39,462 nt of DNA from Rostrohypoxylon terebratum. Its lineage: Eukaryota > Ascomycota > Sordariomycetes > Xylariales > Hypoxylaceae. The notes under the pieces were generated by a model. That model saw only the letters and a list, made by a program, of their open reading frames with translations, was not told the DNA's origin and searched no databases. Every line of letters begins with the position of its first letter. Positions within the stretch are counted from its first letter, which is position 1. Positions 1 through 11,785 of this stretch are shown in pieces. Both the position numbers and the translations under genes were made by a program. The stretch is taken from assembly GCA_022497145.1 (NCBI GenBank), contig MU386023.1, forward strand, positions 1-39,462, read 5' to 3'.

Positions 1-1429
1 ATTACACTTGACCTCTACGATTACTGTTACCTTAAAATCAAGACCCCCTTATGAAGCTATACTTACTAAGCCTAAGTATAGGTTCGTCACACCTAAAAAT
101 TAACTTATTATGTACGATCACCATTAAATTAATTACCACTTGGATAGCTACCTACCTATCTACTTGCTCACTGCCCATTAAATACCTACTACTTAGGTTA
201 CCAATATGATATGTCAAGGCCGTCACGATTTCCGAATCAAACAAGGCTTTACAACTAGGCCTTCTATGTTTATAGCGCAGAATTGGAATAGTAATAATAT
301 CCCTTTTTCGCAAGCGTCAATGCCGATAAATTTTGAATGCTTTTTAACCGATTCGTGGTATCCTTACATAGTAGGCACGTACGGTGATTGTAGCCCAACT
401 TCCAAGCTCCCGGTAACAGGATCATGTACACTGTGTAGGTAAGTAGCATAAACTGTAACATCGAATGCGGTACCTGCTTACATAGTAGTAGGTACCCAGT
501 CATCTACCCTAGACCTCCAGCAATGGTGTGAAACAATAATCACAATTCGTAATGGATTTTGAAGTGATAAATCACATTTGGCATGTTCAAACATCCAAGT
601 AGATACGGCACTGTGAGGGGCTAATATGGATTTCAATATCATCGTAAGAAATAAATCGGTTGGCAACGTTTTTCTTTATAATGCGAGGGTGTACCTGCTA
701 TTGTAGGTAAATACTATAAAGTAAGTAATAAATAGTAGTTGTCCAATTCTCTTTTATAGATAGAACAGCACCTAACACTCCCATTACAAACAGTACAACC
801 AGTGAACTTAGCTACAAAGTGACGGATGCATTTGATATTCTCCTGAATTGAGTAAGAGATGATGTCCCGGGCCAATACTAAGCGTCGGGCCCTTGTTACT
901 GTATCCTTGACCTGCTAGGTACTCGGCCCATGAGATATGCGCTGCAAGTTGCTTTTTTGTCTCGACTAGACAGGAGGAGGCTCGGAATGCTAGGATTAAG
1001 CATGTCGCGTATCTCTATGCGTGGCGTACCCCGTAATCCTCGGTTGGTGCGGTGCGTCTCTACAGGAGTCAAGAAACAAAGTAGGTATCCAGGTAGGAAT
1101 TGTGTAGAAGGGACGTTCGTCTTTCTTCTCAAATCCCCTGTGCTGACCACCTGTTCTACCCACTCCTAGGGAATACGTTAGGTTAGTAATTTCCAAGGTT
1201 GACATGACGAAAGGTACTTGTGTGTTCAATTTCAAGAATCTAGGGTTTAGGGCTTTCACATACTGGGATATACCTATTCAATCGCCTGTCTTATCCATGG
1301 GTACATTAGAAAAAGGCGAACGAGACATGAATTCGTGACATCGCCATTGATAGTAGCACGATACGGGATTGGGAAGTCTCGGATACAGTCAAGGTATAAC
1401 ATCCGTCTATCTAGGCAATATTGGATTTC
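1..1429. other. Gene-poor AT-rich intergenic region
   Basis: No open reading frame here resembles a known protein; the short frames on both strands overlap each other and have no protein-like composition. The DNA contains scattered TAGGTA/TACCTA strings (for example around 60-215 and 700-730). One minus-strand copy of the dispersed 11-mer AACCTTGGAAA lies at 1190-1200. The last few hundred bases must hold the promoter and leader of the gene starting at 1430, but I see no distinct promoter element. Confidence 0.6.
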
Positions 1430-4400
1430 ATGGCTGGCCTTGGAAAAGTAGCTACGCGGAATTCACGCGAACGTGATCTACTAGAAACTTCGAACGGCTA
1501 TCTAGATACCCTAGTATCTAGGCACCAAGGAGGGTCATCTCTGTATGAGCGGCAACTCGCCTCGCCCCCCGTCTCATCAGGATGCACAGCACCGTCGAGC
1601 TCTCCAGGCATGGAAAGCCTTTCCCAAGACATACCCGGTAGTCTGAGGAAAGATGAGGTAGATCAAGACGGGGAGAAAAGTCAGGACGAGGACGGAACTG
1701 GGTACGAGTCTTACGAGCGAATGGTGAGATCACATTCAGACATCTCCGCCGCCATATGCAACTAACTCAAGTAAATAGGCACCTTCATCAGGTTCGAGGA
1801 CGGGTTCCCTCGTCGGTTCTAGCCCTTCCCGGACCTTGCGCCGAGCAATGATCGAAACTTCCGAAGATTCCAAGTCCCTTTCATTAGCCGAGAAGGTAAA
1901 ACTTCTCAAGATTTGTTGTAACCATGGATCCCAGTTCTTCCACTGTCCTACGTCAGGAAAACATCCCGAAGAGGAAGTCTGGACTTCCGTCATGGAGAAG
2001 TTCTCGACCACGATCCGTCCAGGCGTCTTCAAAAAATATTCCGACGTAAAGAAGGTGGCGAACAAGACCTGCAGGAATCGACGCAAAAATACCAAGGGAA
2101 ATGTGCCGCCTCCAAGGCGTGATCGTATGGGAGATTTGGATACATGGATCGATCGATGGGTACGAATCTGGAAATGTCGCGACTTGATCGTCAACATAGC
2201 CAATGCACATCAGTCGATGCGCGAGACGATAGGAGAGAAAAAGTTCAAACGAATATTTCTTCATCGCCTGGATGGAGACGAACTGCCCCAAGACCTTAGT
2301 AGGCTCACTCTATCCCCTCCGTTATGGAAAGCGATCCAGAAGCGAATCCGTACAGAGGAACGGTCGCTGGGAACTCGCCACATATCCTTGTTTCCTGGAG
2401 AGGATGAATCAGATTGGGCGGATGACGACGATACGGAAGATGATACAACGGATGAAAGAGATGATGAAGGATTTCCTTTACAATCAATCGAAGAGGAATC
2501 CCTAGTCTCATCCTCAGAAGTTTCCGGGGACATGGCATTGACCCCCAGTCGGGAAGTTAAGGAAGAACTAGACTTTCCGGACCCATCACCACGCACCCAG
2601 GTAAGACTCGATCAATTCGAACAAAGCTACTCCATCAAACTTCAGGAAGAGAAGGACAGGACAAGAAACAGAACATCTATCCTTCGCTTAGCGCTCGAAA
2701 GACAAGATCAAGAACACTTAGAGTCTATTGCATTTTCTAAATCGGGAAAATCTCTTCAGCTTGGCGCTGCGCAAGAACAATCTAAAGAAGAGCAGTCGAG
2801 AAATCCTGATCGACGCATCGAAAGCTCTAGCTTTGGTATAAATGAGGAGGAAGAGCATGACGACCTGGCGAGTTCACCCACTGCGAGATCAGTGACGCCC
2901 CCGGGAGAAGTTGACGTGCGACAAAGCGCTGGCACAAATCCCATTCGGTCCCAACGCCTTGAACCTGACACCTACATCTCTGGTGAGGGTGTTCACATAG
3001 GTTTCCACAGTCGGCAAGTAATACTAGCAGGTACGAACAATACTGCTGCGAAGGACTACCGCCAAGGCGTATTTGCCACACTTGATGATAGTGGCCAGGT
3101 CCATCTACGACTGCGTAGTCGAAATATGCAGGGAAAGCCGGTGCCACCCGAGTTCCGCCTTCACAAAATTGTGTCTGTTTCTCACAAGCACCAAGTTATC
3201 ATATACCTTCCTCAGTTCCATGGCCTGTCTTACGATGAAATGAAGCTGGAGGTGGCTCGCCAGAGTCTTCTTCCCGTTCATCAACGTCCTTGTTACGACT
3301 GGGTTCCAACACCAGCCTGTGACAAGGAGGAGAGTAGATCAATATTGGCATCAAAAAGCAAAGAAAGGAGGCCGTGCAAGGAGTCCGTTGCAGATTACGA
3401 TTCTGTAAATGGAAGTAGGGATAATACCTTAAAAGAGATAGAAGGAGAGGAGGCAGCGGGTTTGATGTCTTATGACACCGATTTACATATGCCTTCCGAA
3501 AACAGGAGGAAACATCTTGAAGAAGCTTCCGACATCCCCGCGCCGACAGAGAGACGGATATCTGCTCTGCCCGGGTTTCCCGCCAAACAATCCGTTGAGG
3601 ATGACCCTATCAAGATTGTTGGAGATCGGTCTAGTCTCCCGAAGCAAAAGCCCCAGGAAACGAAACCGGATAGGACGGGGACGCCTGATGTACTAAGGAA
3701 GTTCCTCGCCGACGAGGCTAGGAAGCAGCAGAAGCCATTGGCGCCACATAAAATACCACATTCCCATTCCCCACCGAGGAAGCTAAATCCACATGGACGA
3801 ATCTCTACCAAGAACAGGATCACACCCTCGAGATTCTACGGGCTAGATCTTTCAGAGCATAACACTCTCGAGGGTGACCGACGATTATCAGAAGCCCCCG
3901 AGCAGCCGACCGTTTCACGTCAATCCCCACGCACTAACGTCGGTTCATCTCGGGATAAAATAGCTTCAACACCGTCATACGACTCTGACAGTGATAGTCT
4001 TCCAGAAGTTGAAGAATTACATTGTAGATGTATTCGGGCGGCCAAGTTCGGCGTCGCGCCGCAAAATGCCAGACAGCACATGGACTCAAAAGACCTTGGC
4101 CCAGACAAAGCAACAAGGGCGCGTGCGTCCCCAAGTTTGGGGCACGTCCCGTCACTAAGGAGGGACACACATACCGGTACTGCCCATAATGAGGATATCT
4201 TGTTAGGGGGCACGATCAATGGGTACCAAGTGCCGGCGGATGCTCAGCAACGGGGCCAAGGAAGTAAAGCCATCACACCTTGCGGACCGAAGTCGAAGAA
4301 GCGAGGGCGACGTCAATCCCCTACAAGCCCGGTCTCGAACTTGCCAGACATTATTTGCACGGATTCATCCAAACCTCCAACTGCGCCCGAAACTCTAGGT

Positions 4401-5003
4401 ATTATCGCGCCAACCAGCAACGAGCATCTTGTGAAGAAGCCAAGGCCTCCGCCATCTTCTGAGTACATACGGACCCCGGTACCTGTGCCTGATCTGAAAA
4501 ATCATATCCTGAAAGCCTGCTGGCGGCCGAGGGTAACATCTTTCTTTCAGGCCCACGGCGTGCTTGATGGGGAGAAGGAGCATCCAAGCATCGGAACCCC
4601 GAACAAAAAAGCGAAAACGGCCCAGCTCCACAACCAGAGCACGCAGTTTGCACCCGACTCACGATCCTCAAATGGGAATGGCCATCCGCCCAAGCGGAGA
4701 ACGGACGCGGACAATACGGCGTCGTCTTGTCGCTTCCACCCATACGGACAATCCGGTCGTTCTCCTGGCCCCACCGCTTCACAGAACCGACGAAGGAGCG
4801 GCAGCATGGGGAAGCGAGACCGTTACAAAGGAAAGGGTTATCACAACCGAGCTAGCGACGGTGGCCATAGCAACAATAAGTTTCAAAGGGAGGCAACGAT
4901 AGACTTCGAAAATTTCAGTCTGGATAGAAAGTTGGAATACTTGCGCAGCGAAATTTCTATATTCAAAGACATGTTCAAAAATAATATACGGAGGGACTGT
5001 TGA
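1430..5003 (+). CDS. Large uncharacterised protein with N-terminal trihelix/Myb-SANT-like domain
   Basis: Two exons, 1430-1723 and 1779-5003, give 1172 residues. The intron (1724-1778, 55 nt) has GTGAGA, ACTAACT and TAG signals and keeps the frame. The start is the first ATG after an in-frame TAG at 1412; a further 5' exon is not excluded. Residues about 131-200 (beginning SLSLAEKVKLLKICC, ending in a KKVANKTCRNRR stretch) plus a DTWIDRW segment near 222 resemble a helical Myb/SANT or trihelix-like module that I recall from uncharacterised filamentous-fungal proteins. An acidic stretch lies at about 306-330. Residues about 500-600 look like a second folded, beta-rich region (HIGFHSRQVILAG, then HQVIIYLPQF). 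The rest is charged, Ser/Pro-rich and probably disordered, with basic clusters near 910-930 and 1000-1110. A short amphipathic helix (LDRKLEYLRSEI) ends the protein. A nuclear DNA- or chromatin-associated role is inference. The gene model is fairly secure; the function is unknown. Confidence 0.75.
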
Positions 5004-5937
5004 TCTGCCGCTGGGCTGACGGCGTTGCACATGTAGGAGGACTGAGCAGGCGAGAATAGAATGGTGAATTCATTTGGAACCTCGGTTCAAACGCCGCGCA
5101 GACTCAATCATATGGATGCATCACAAATCCACGCGCACGGGTTATACTGCAAGCAGACCGGCGCTTCATAATTGTGTATTGTATTGTACCTAGGTCCTAG
5201 GTAAGTAGGACCTAGTAGGCTGGTAGGTAAGTACATACTGCAGCATACTTAGTAGGTACCTACTATGTAGAGGCTAGATATATACTACTAGGTACTAGGT
5301 AGGTAGGTAGATATCTATGGATATAGGTAGTGTAATCCGAAATAGTACGTGACAACCCCGAATGTGCCCCAATATCGGTGTCGTAGGGTTTGACACGTAC
5401 CTACTATGTAGTATAGACCTAGGTCTTAGGGAGGCAAGAAGCTTTCGTGGGGGAATGTCCTACGATGCTATATTGAAAGGGGTAACATCACTAGAACATA
5501 GGACCATATGGCATAGGTAGTAACATACTGTATCACATGTTAACCTTGGAAAACTTGGAATTACATAGGTATGTACTACATAGATAGGTACCTAAGTAGG
5601 TAACCTCGGAATTGCACAAGCGTATAGGTAATATTAGGCAAGTAGAAATCCCTTGGTGTTTTCTATGTAATATTTTGGAGCTATAACGTGTGACGTGATA
5701 TGGAAATCTTTTCCTGATTTAAGAGTCCAGCACCATTTTTGGACACGAACTCCTATTATTTAGTACTCTGAGTCGACGCACCTATAATGACAAGATATGA
5801 GCAAGAAGAAGAAAAAATGGGAAGGATTTTCTTAATTGATATTGACATGAGCACCGTCACCTTTAAAGGTACGTACTATGAACATTGAAGGTAAATGTAT
5901 GCTGTACACTATATAGCGGGATGTTGCCGCACGTGGA

Positions 5938-6061
5938 TTAGCCGATTGGTGTAAGGATTATCGAGGGGGATTAAGGTTGCAAGGATCTACTATCCTCAAC
6001 AATTGATCAATTTAGTAGGATAAAGATCCTAGGCGATCCCCAACAGAAAAAAAAAAAAAAT
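5938..6061 (+). repeat. Hairpin plus poly(A) element, possibly a SINE-like remnant
   Basis: In order: an A-box-like string TTAGCCGATTGG (5938-5949); a weak B-box-like GGTTGCAAGG (5975-5984); an imperfect inverted repeat, with AGGATCTACTATCCT (5982-5996) facing AGGATAAAGATCCT (6017-6030) and TTGATCAA between the arms; and a run of about 15 A residues ending near 6060. This arrangement is what a short tRNA-derived retroposon can look like. However, no target-site duplication is visible, the B box is poor, and no second copy exists in the window. A hairpin next to a simple poly(A) tract by chance is an equally fair reading. Confidence 0.25.
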
Positions 6062-7045
6062 AAGAAAAATCGACAAGCATAACAAGGTCCCAAGTGCTTA
6101 AGCGGGGAGCAAACCCCATTCCTAAAACTCTATAGCTAAATCGGGGAACCCGCCCCCCTGAATAAACCCTGCAACCCACGATTCGGGAACATGGAACATC
6201 CAGGGGTATGCGAGCGTTAATACGCTGTACAGCATATTAGGTACACGCATATATGCAACGTCGAATATTAATGCGGAGAAGGAACTTGAATCAGACAAAC
6301 GTTTCTTGGGTATTACATACCTACTAATAGGTAGTAGGGATGGGAATTTGGAAACGTACATCTTCAATTGACCTTATCTGATCTGTTCGATTCTACGGCT
6401 ACGAAGTAGTACATGCTGGAAGACTCCCGATCCGAGGCTATACCTAGGTACCAGGTTCCTAGCCTTGTATTCCGACCGATATCCACGGTCCACGTGTGTC
6501 CCAAGTTGAACGGTACCTAGGTCCTATGTACTTGGTACTACGACGTAGATATGCGTAACCTTACTATCGGAAACTGTCAGTGTTCAACGGGAAAGCTAGA
6601 AGAATATCCCTGGTTTCGAAGCTGCATTTCATATACTACTATTACACCTATGGTCCTATGTAGTAGGTATGTAGATGCGAGACTGTCTATGTTGTGCTGT
6701 AATACGTAATAGTATGTGCCTGCTGTAGGTACTACATAGGTGTACTATGCAGTATACAGATCTGTGCACTTTGGGTGCTTTAATATATCCATATGTACTT
6801 GTAAGTGAGATAAGCGTCGATCAACGAGCGGATACTGTCTTTGGAAACCTATAGTCTACTAATAGTGAGCACCGAGTCCTACATAGCAGCGTAGATGATG
6901 GAGATGCCGAGATGTACATAAGAACAGAACCCGGAAGCAGGAGACAGTGTTCTATGTAGGTACTTATTACATGCAAGGAGCTCCAAGAAGTTGAGGAAAA
7001 GCAGGCCGCCTCGAATTTTCTCGCCACTTGTCACGAGCCTATTTG

Positions 7046-7089
7046 TTTTCCCTAGATTTTCCTTAGATTTTCCTTAGGTTTTCCCTAGG
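7046..7089 (+). repeat. Minisatellite, 4 x 11 bp
   Basis: Four head-to-tail units of TTTTCC(C/T)TAG(A/G) with only two variable positions per unit. The block is intergenic, with no associated gene. Confidence 0.9.
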
Positions 7090-7353
7090 TAAGATAGCAG
7101 ATTTACGTAGCGTGCTTGCCGATGCCGTTTACGTATTTTGTCTCGCACGACTAACAGCCGGTCATCGCTGGTGAGTTTAGATCGGTCGAACGATGGTCTT
7201 GCCCGATGACATACAATGGCGACGACTTGCTTTCGTTTACTAGTAGTTGTATTTCTGCAACTAGCCGTAGGCAAGGGGGGAAAGGGGGTTATCTCTCATT
7301 GTTGTGGAGGAAAGAAACGAGCAATAATACTATGTAGACGGCTTCGTCAGTCC

Positions 7354-7388
7354 CGTTGCAGCTTGTCCGTTGCAGCTTGTCCGTTGCT
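7354..7388 (+). repeat. Minisatellite, about 2.5 x 14 bp
   Basis: The unit CGTTGCAGCTTGTC is present twice exactly and then partially (CGTTGC). This looks like a recent short tandem duplication, because the copies do not differ. Confidence 0.85.
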
Positions 7389-7617
7389 GAAAGGCCAATG
7401 AGGACCTTTTGATAGGCTGATTATAAAAACCCAGCTAGCCAATTGACCTCTTGGCAAGCCTCAAACGGAAGAACTGTATTATTATTAATGATTATGTATA
7501 CAGTACGACCTAGTATGTGGAATCTGTATGTGTGATCTTCAATGTGGTGCTAGGGTCTAGGCTAGCTGGCTAGCTGATGAGAGCCCACAAGGAGATATTC
7601 GGCTGTCGACAAACCAC

Positions 7618-7644
7618 TGCATAGTCTGCATAGTCTGCATAGTA
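7618..7644 (+). repeat. Tandem repeat, 3 x 9 bp
   Basis: TGCATAGTC, TGCATAGTC and TGCATAGTA lie head to tail. Intergenic. Confidence 0.85.
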
Positions 7645-8830
7645 CGTACCTATTATAAAGGGCGGTGAGAGGTGAGCTTATTCGCCAACAAAACAATTAT
7701 TGCATATTTATTAGTGGTATTATTCTTTTTACTGTGCATGTTAATGCGACTGTATACTCTGTATATGGTGTATGTGTTGTGTGTATGAATCTTTTTTCGA
7801 GTTGAAAAAAAGTAGTCGTGCATTTCGGCATGTGGTTGCGTCGTATCTTGGTACCCTGGAATTACATACCCAGTAATAGTACTATGTAGTATTAGTGTAG
7901 GTGAGAGTCAGACAAGCAGACCTCGGAATCTTGATAAGTGTACGTAGTACGAACGTCAAACCCTAAACTGGACTAGAAATCGAGTTTTGTGGGTGGAAGC
8001 ACGCTAAGATACGGCGGGGTCATACCTTAATGCTTCACAGGGTTACATAATATAGGTAAGCTAGTAGTACTGGTTTGCAGGTGAACCGATGCGAAAAAGT
8101 AGCTTTGAAGCATTTGACAAGCGAAGAAGTACTTTCAAGCCTTCTTGGGGATGCTCAGAATACATTGACGATACAAAGACCCCTAGCGTACCCCTGACTT
8201 TATAGTCCAATCATGGATGCCGGTGTTTTCTTAGCAAAAGATCCCATGTCAAGGTACCTATTCGATGTTGATGTAACGGCTTAAGCGGGTTTAACTTTTT
8301 TTTCTTCTTTCTTCTACTATTACTTCAAGGTTCTTCCTTTTGACCTTCATTTTCTTCCCCGGTATTTGCATCGATCATTCCGTACACTACTACCTACCTA
8401 GCAGCCTAGTAGACAAAACATAAGTAATATGAATGTACATATTTCTTGCTTTGCATATGTAATGAAACCGAACCGAACCAAGCCAAACCAAACTAAATCA
8501 AACCCAAACCAAGAAACCAACCAACCAACCACAGAATGACCAGAAATTCAGAATAATATTACTATCTTCCGCCTCTTCTCTTTCATCCTCCCTTATCCTT
8601 ATAAAATAACCACTATAGCACCCATTGGGATCGAGATCCTCTTACTCCTACCACCTCGCCTTGGTCTCCCGTTGGCCGTTGACTGGTATTCTTCCATATC
8701 GGAGCGACCTTCAAGTTCTCGGTGCTGTGCTGCCGTGTAATATCGTCGCCGGCCTCAACAAGTCGGTGAACCTGGGCTTCTCGAAGCTCGAACTTCAGGG
8801 GCAGGCTAGTTTCTTCCTCTACCGCCACCA

Positions 8831-8884
8831 CTACCAACTACCAACTACCAACTACCAACTACCAACTACCAACTACCAACTACC
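8831..8884 (+). repeat. 7-bp tandem repeat in the desaturase leader
   Basis: Seven exact CTACCAA units and a partial eighth (CTACC), followed by CACTTCCACTTCC and then TTTCGC triplet-like repeats to about 8925. The block lies 290-340 bp upstream of the desaturase ATG in a pyrimidine-rich tract, so it is probably in its promoter or 5' leader. Because 7 is not a multiple of 3 and no conserved protein is evident around it, a coding role is unlikely. Confidence 0.9.
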
Positions 8885-9171
8885 ACTACCACCATCACTT
8901 CCACTTCCACTTTCGCTTTCGCTTTTAGCCAACTCTCCTCGCCGGCACAACAAGACTGCTTGAGGTGGTTTGCCATTGAGACGATCTATTCATACGGACG
9001 AGTGCCGACCCTTTCCCTCTCATCAACATCGAATTGAGCCATCGAATCTGTTGGGATAAATTTTGGGCAACCTCATAATTAAGAATTAAGAGAAGGAGAG
9101 TAGAAGGAATTGTAACCGCCTTTCACGCAGTATTGTATAAGGCTGAGGACCTTGAATATCAAACATCCGTC

Positions 9172-10685
9172 ATGGCATCTACCGTTGCTACTGGCGTTTC
9201 GCGCCAGAATCCCGCCCTTCGACGAACCATGACTTCCACTACCGCCGATACCGATGTTTCGTCGCCTTCCACTGCAATGGGTTCCCCAGTTGATTCTCCT
9301 AGGCCGTCTGCTTCCTCTACTTCGCTCTCTTCCATGTCTTCTATCGAACCCCACAGCAACTCCTACGGAAAGTTGATCGACACCTATGGGAACGAGTTCG
9401 AGATTCCCGACTACACTATTAAGGACATCCACGACGCTATCCCCAAACATTGTTTCGAGCGGTCTGCCGTCAAGGGCCTGTACTATGTCTTCCGTGACAT
9501 TGCTCAATTGGCCACCGTCTTCTATCTCTTCCACACCTACTTGACTCCGGAGAATGTCCCTTATGCCCCGACTCGTGTTGCCCTGTGGGGTCTGTATACC
9601 TTCATCCAGGGCCTCTCCGGTACCGGGATTTGGGTGTTGGCCCACGAGTGTGGTCACCAGTCCTTCAGCACCTCCAAGGTTCTGAACGATACCGTGGGAT
9701 GGATATTGCACTCTTCCCTCCTCGTGCCTTATTTCAGCTGGAAGATCTCTCACGGCAAGCACCACAAGGCAACGGGTCATATGGAGCGAGATATGGTCTT
9801 CGTTCCGAGGACTCGTGAGGAGAGGGCTAGTCGCATTGGGAAGTTGGTCCACGAGCTCGGAGAGCTGGGTGAGGAGACGCCGATTGTCACCTTCATCAAT
9901 CTTCTCGGACAGCAGCTGATTGGCTGGCCGAACTACCTCTTGACCAATGTCACCGGTCACAATTGCCACGAACGCCAGAGAGAAGGTCGCGGAAAGGGCA
10001 AGAAGAACGGTTGGTTCACCGGTGTCAACCACTTCAACCCCTCAAGTCCTCTCTTTGAAGCTAAGGACGCTAAGTTGATCGTGCTGAGCGACGTCGGTTT
10101 GGCCATCACCATCTCCGTCTTGGTATTCCTCGGCAATAAGCATGGCTGGGATAACCTTCTCGTCTGGTACTTTTTGCCCTACCTATGGGTTAACCACTGG
10201 CTTGGTAAGCCGTGTCCAATCACAGATCCATGGATGATGAGCGGTCTGTATGATCGAGTGCTAACTGTTTTGTAGTTGCCATCACCTTTTTGCAACACAC
10301 CGACCCATCTTTACCCCACTATAAGCCCGAATCGTGGAACTACGTCCGTGGCGCCGCTGCGACAATCGATCGGGAATTCGGATTCATCGGCCGTCAGCTT
10401 ATGCACGGCATTATCGAGACTCATGTCCTCCACCACTACATCTCCACCATTCCTTTCTATAACGCCGACGAAGCTAGCGATGCTATCAGGAAAGTTATGG
10501 GCCGCCACTACCGATCAGACACCAGAGACGGCTCTCTAGGCTTCATCAAGGCTATGTGGCGTTCTGCGAGGATGTGCCAATGGGTTGAACCTAGCGAGGG
10601 TGCTAAGGGCGAGGGTCAGGGCGTCCTATTTTTCAGAAACACCAACGGCCTAGGCACAAAACCAATGAAGATGAGCCCCGCCTAA
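9172..10685 (+). CDS. FAD2: Oleate delta-12 fatty acid desaturase
   Basis: An integral ER-membrane di-iron enzyme that converts oleoyl to linoleoyl chains on phospholipids. Exons 9172-10204 and 10276-10685 give 480 residues, the usual size for fungal delta-12 desaturases. The intron (GTAAGC; CTAACT branch; TAG) splits a valine codon. All three histidine boxes are intact: HECGH at residues 158-162, HGKHH at 194-198 and HVLHH at 394-398. Hydrophobic segments flank box 1 and the region at about 303-343. The N-terminal 55 residues are Ser/Thr-rich and poorly conserved in type, as is common for this family. The ATG at 9172 is preceded by an in-frame TTG-led extension that I do not consider coding. 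A pyrimidine-rich leader and CTACCAA repeats lie upstream. A closely related omega-3 (delta-15) desaturase is the only serious alternative; the overall sequence favours delta-12. Confidence 0.95.
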
Positions 10686-11785
10686 ATAGGAGAGCCTTGA
10701 AACGGAGACATCTGCTCGCATCGAAAATCATCACATCAAACAACAGTCAGTACCGAATGCTCGAGTAGCAGCGCTGGCCAGAATTGGATAGTGTTGTTTA
10801 GTAATGTGATGCGTCGAACGGTACGGCGCTTGGATGAGTCGGTTCCGGTCTAGGATTTGCCTGTTTGAGTTGATCCAAGAACTTGCAATAGACTAGAATC
10901 GATAAGCTCTACTAACTAATCCCATGTTTGACGTTCATAAAAAGGAGATAATTAAAAGGAAGGGAAATTAGGTAGCATAGAGAACCGGTCGGTGGCGGCC
11001 AGGTATCCAAGAGCGAATTGGAATAGATATAGACTAGACAGCTAGTCATGATGATGAATGTACCCATACGTTGAACAACATCTACACCGTGTCTTTCCGC
11101 TATTCCAAAGATGTTTTAGTTTGTAAGGAAGTTACTAATGCATAATAGATATTCGGGTAGAGACATACAATGAAACTGGGCTGCTTGAGTCGCGAGTCTA
11201 AGGTCTGGGAGATAAAAGTGAACATTCCGGTTGATCCGTAGTTGGATATGGCTGCACAGTGAGAATCTTGGAAACTACCTAGGTATTTGCGTTTTGTTTG
11301 GAGATTGAATAGAGGGAGAGAGGGGTTGTTCGCGAATCACATCGTCAAATCGCCAACCACCGAATATCCCCCGCATTCGATCGTATGTACATCCAAGATA
11401 TTCCGCATTCCGCATTACAATCAATCACAAAAATATGTTGTATAGAAGTAACATACAACATAATATTAACGGATTTAGTGAAAAACGCCTTTATAAACAT
11501 ATGGATACATTAGGTAGGTGCTTATTAGGTAGTAATCACAGACTAGAAAGACTTGCATAACAACGGTATGGGAAATGAGAACCAGATGGCTCGATTAGCC
11601 ATGTATCTCTGAATATCTCATCCCTATCACATACAGCTCATAGACTATTCAATTACCAGCCATTGCGATCGCCATATTGTTGCCCACACTTGATATGGCT
11701 GCCTGAGACTCGTGAATGAAACTAGAAATCAGCATCACCCAAATATCCTTTCCAGCCCTGGGCTCCTTGTTGCGGCGGTCTTGGT
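10686..11785. other. Intergenic region between convergent genes
   Basis: This 1.1-kb stretch must contain the 3' UTRs and polyadenylation sites of the desaturase (+) and the 1206-aa gene (-). It is AT-rich and lacks credible coding frames. It has a perfect 10-bp hairpin at 11434-11462. A near-copy of the dispersed motif, in the form ATCTTGGAAACTACCTAGG, lies around 11265-11285. Confidence 0.6.
11434..11462. repeat. Perfect 10-bp inverted repeat between convergent genes
   Basis: TATGTTGTAT (11434-11443) and ATACAACATA (11453-11462) are exact reverse complements around a 9-nt loop. The position between two converging transcripts would suit a 3'-end or termination role, but fungal terminators are not hairpin-based, so the function is open. 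Confidence 0.6.

Larger units (their letters stand above)
5004..9171. other. Long gene-poor region rich in short repeats
   Basis: About 4.2 kb without a convincing gene. The open frames are under 115 codons and have no recognisable domain. The region is AT-rich and carries dense TAGGTA/CCTAGG strings (5186-5330, 5570-5625, 6440-6540, 6655-6760). It holds two copies of fast-evolving-looking minisatellites near 7046-7388, another at 7618-7644, an A-box-like motif with hairpin and poly(A) at 5938-6061, and one AACCTTGGAAA at 5542-5552. From about 8290 it becomes pyrimidine-rich, then AACC-rich (8461-8535). There is a TATA-like TATAAAATA at about 8600, so the desaturase promoter and leader probably occupy roughly 8300-9171. 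Confidence 0.55.

Noticed and set aside
1238..1256. TAGGGTTTAGGG resembling an interstitial telomere repeat
   Set aside because: Fewer than two units, and of the TTTAGGG rather than the TTAGGG form used at this chromosome end; expected by chance.
896..1259. Overlapping 80-90 codon frames on both strands
   Set aside because: Three frames overlap in the same DNA with equal merit, which is typical of random non-coding sequence.
5085..5110. GGTTCAAAC, a B-box-like tRNA motif
   Set aside because: The flanking bases do not form a T stem, and no A box or acceptor stem lies at the right distance.
6122..6367. An 81-codon minus-strand frame with a membrane-like stretch
   Set aside because: No family resemblance, no convincing flanking exons, and the surrounding DNA is non-coding in character.
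8625..8963. A 112-codon plus-strand frame through the CTACCAA array
   Set aside because: Much of it is translation of the 7-bp repeat, it lacks a domain, and it lies where the desaturase leader is expected.
9079..10032. A 317-codon open frame antisense to the delta-12 desaturase
   Set aside because: It lies fully opposite a secure desaturase exon, and its translation has no domain; long antisense frames arise from the GC-ending codon bias of highly expressed fungal genes.
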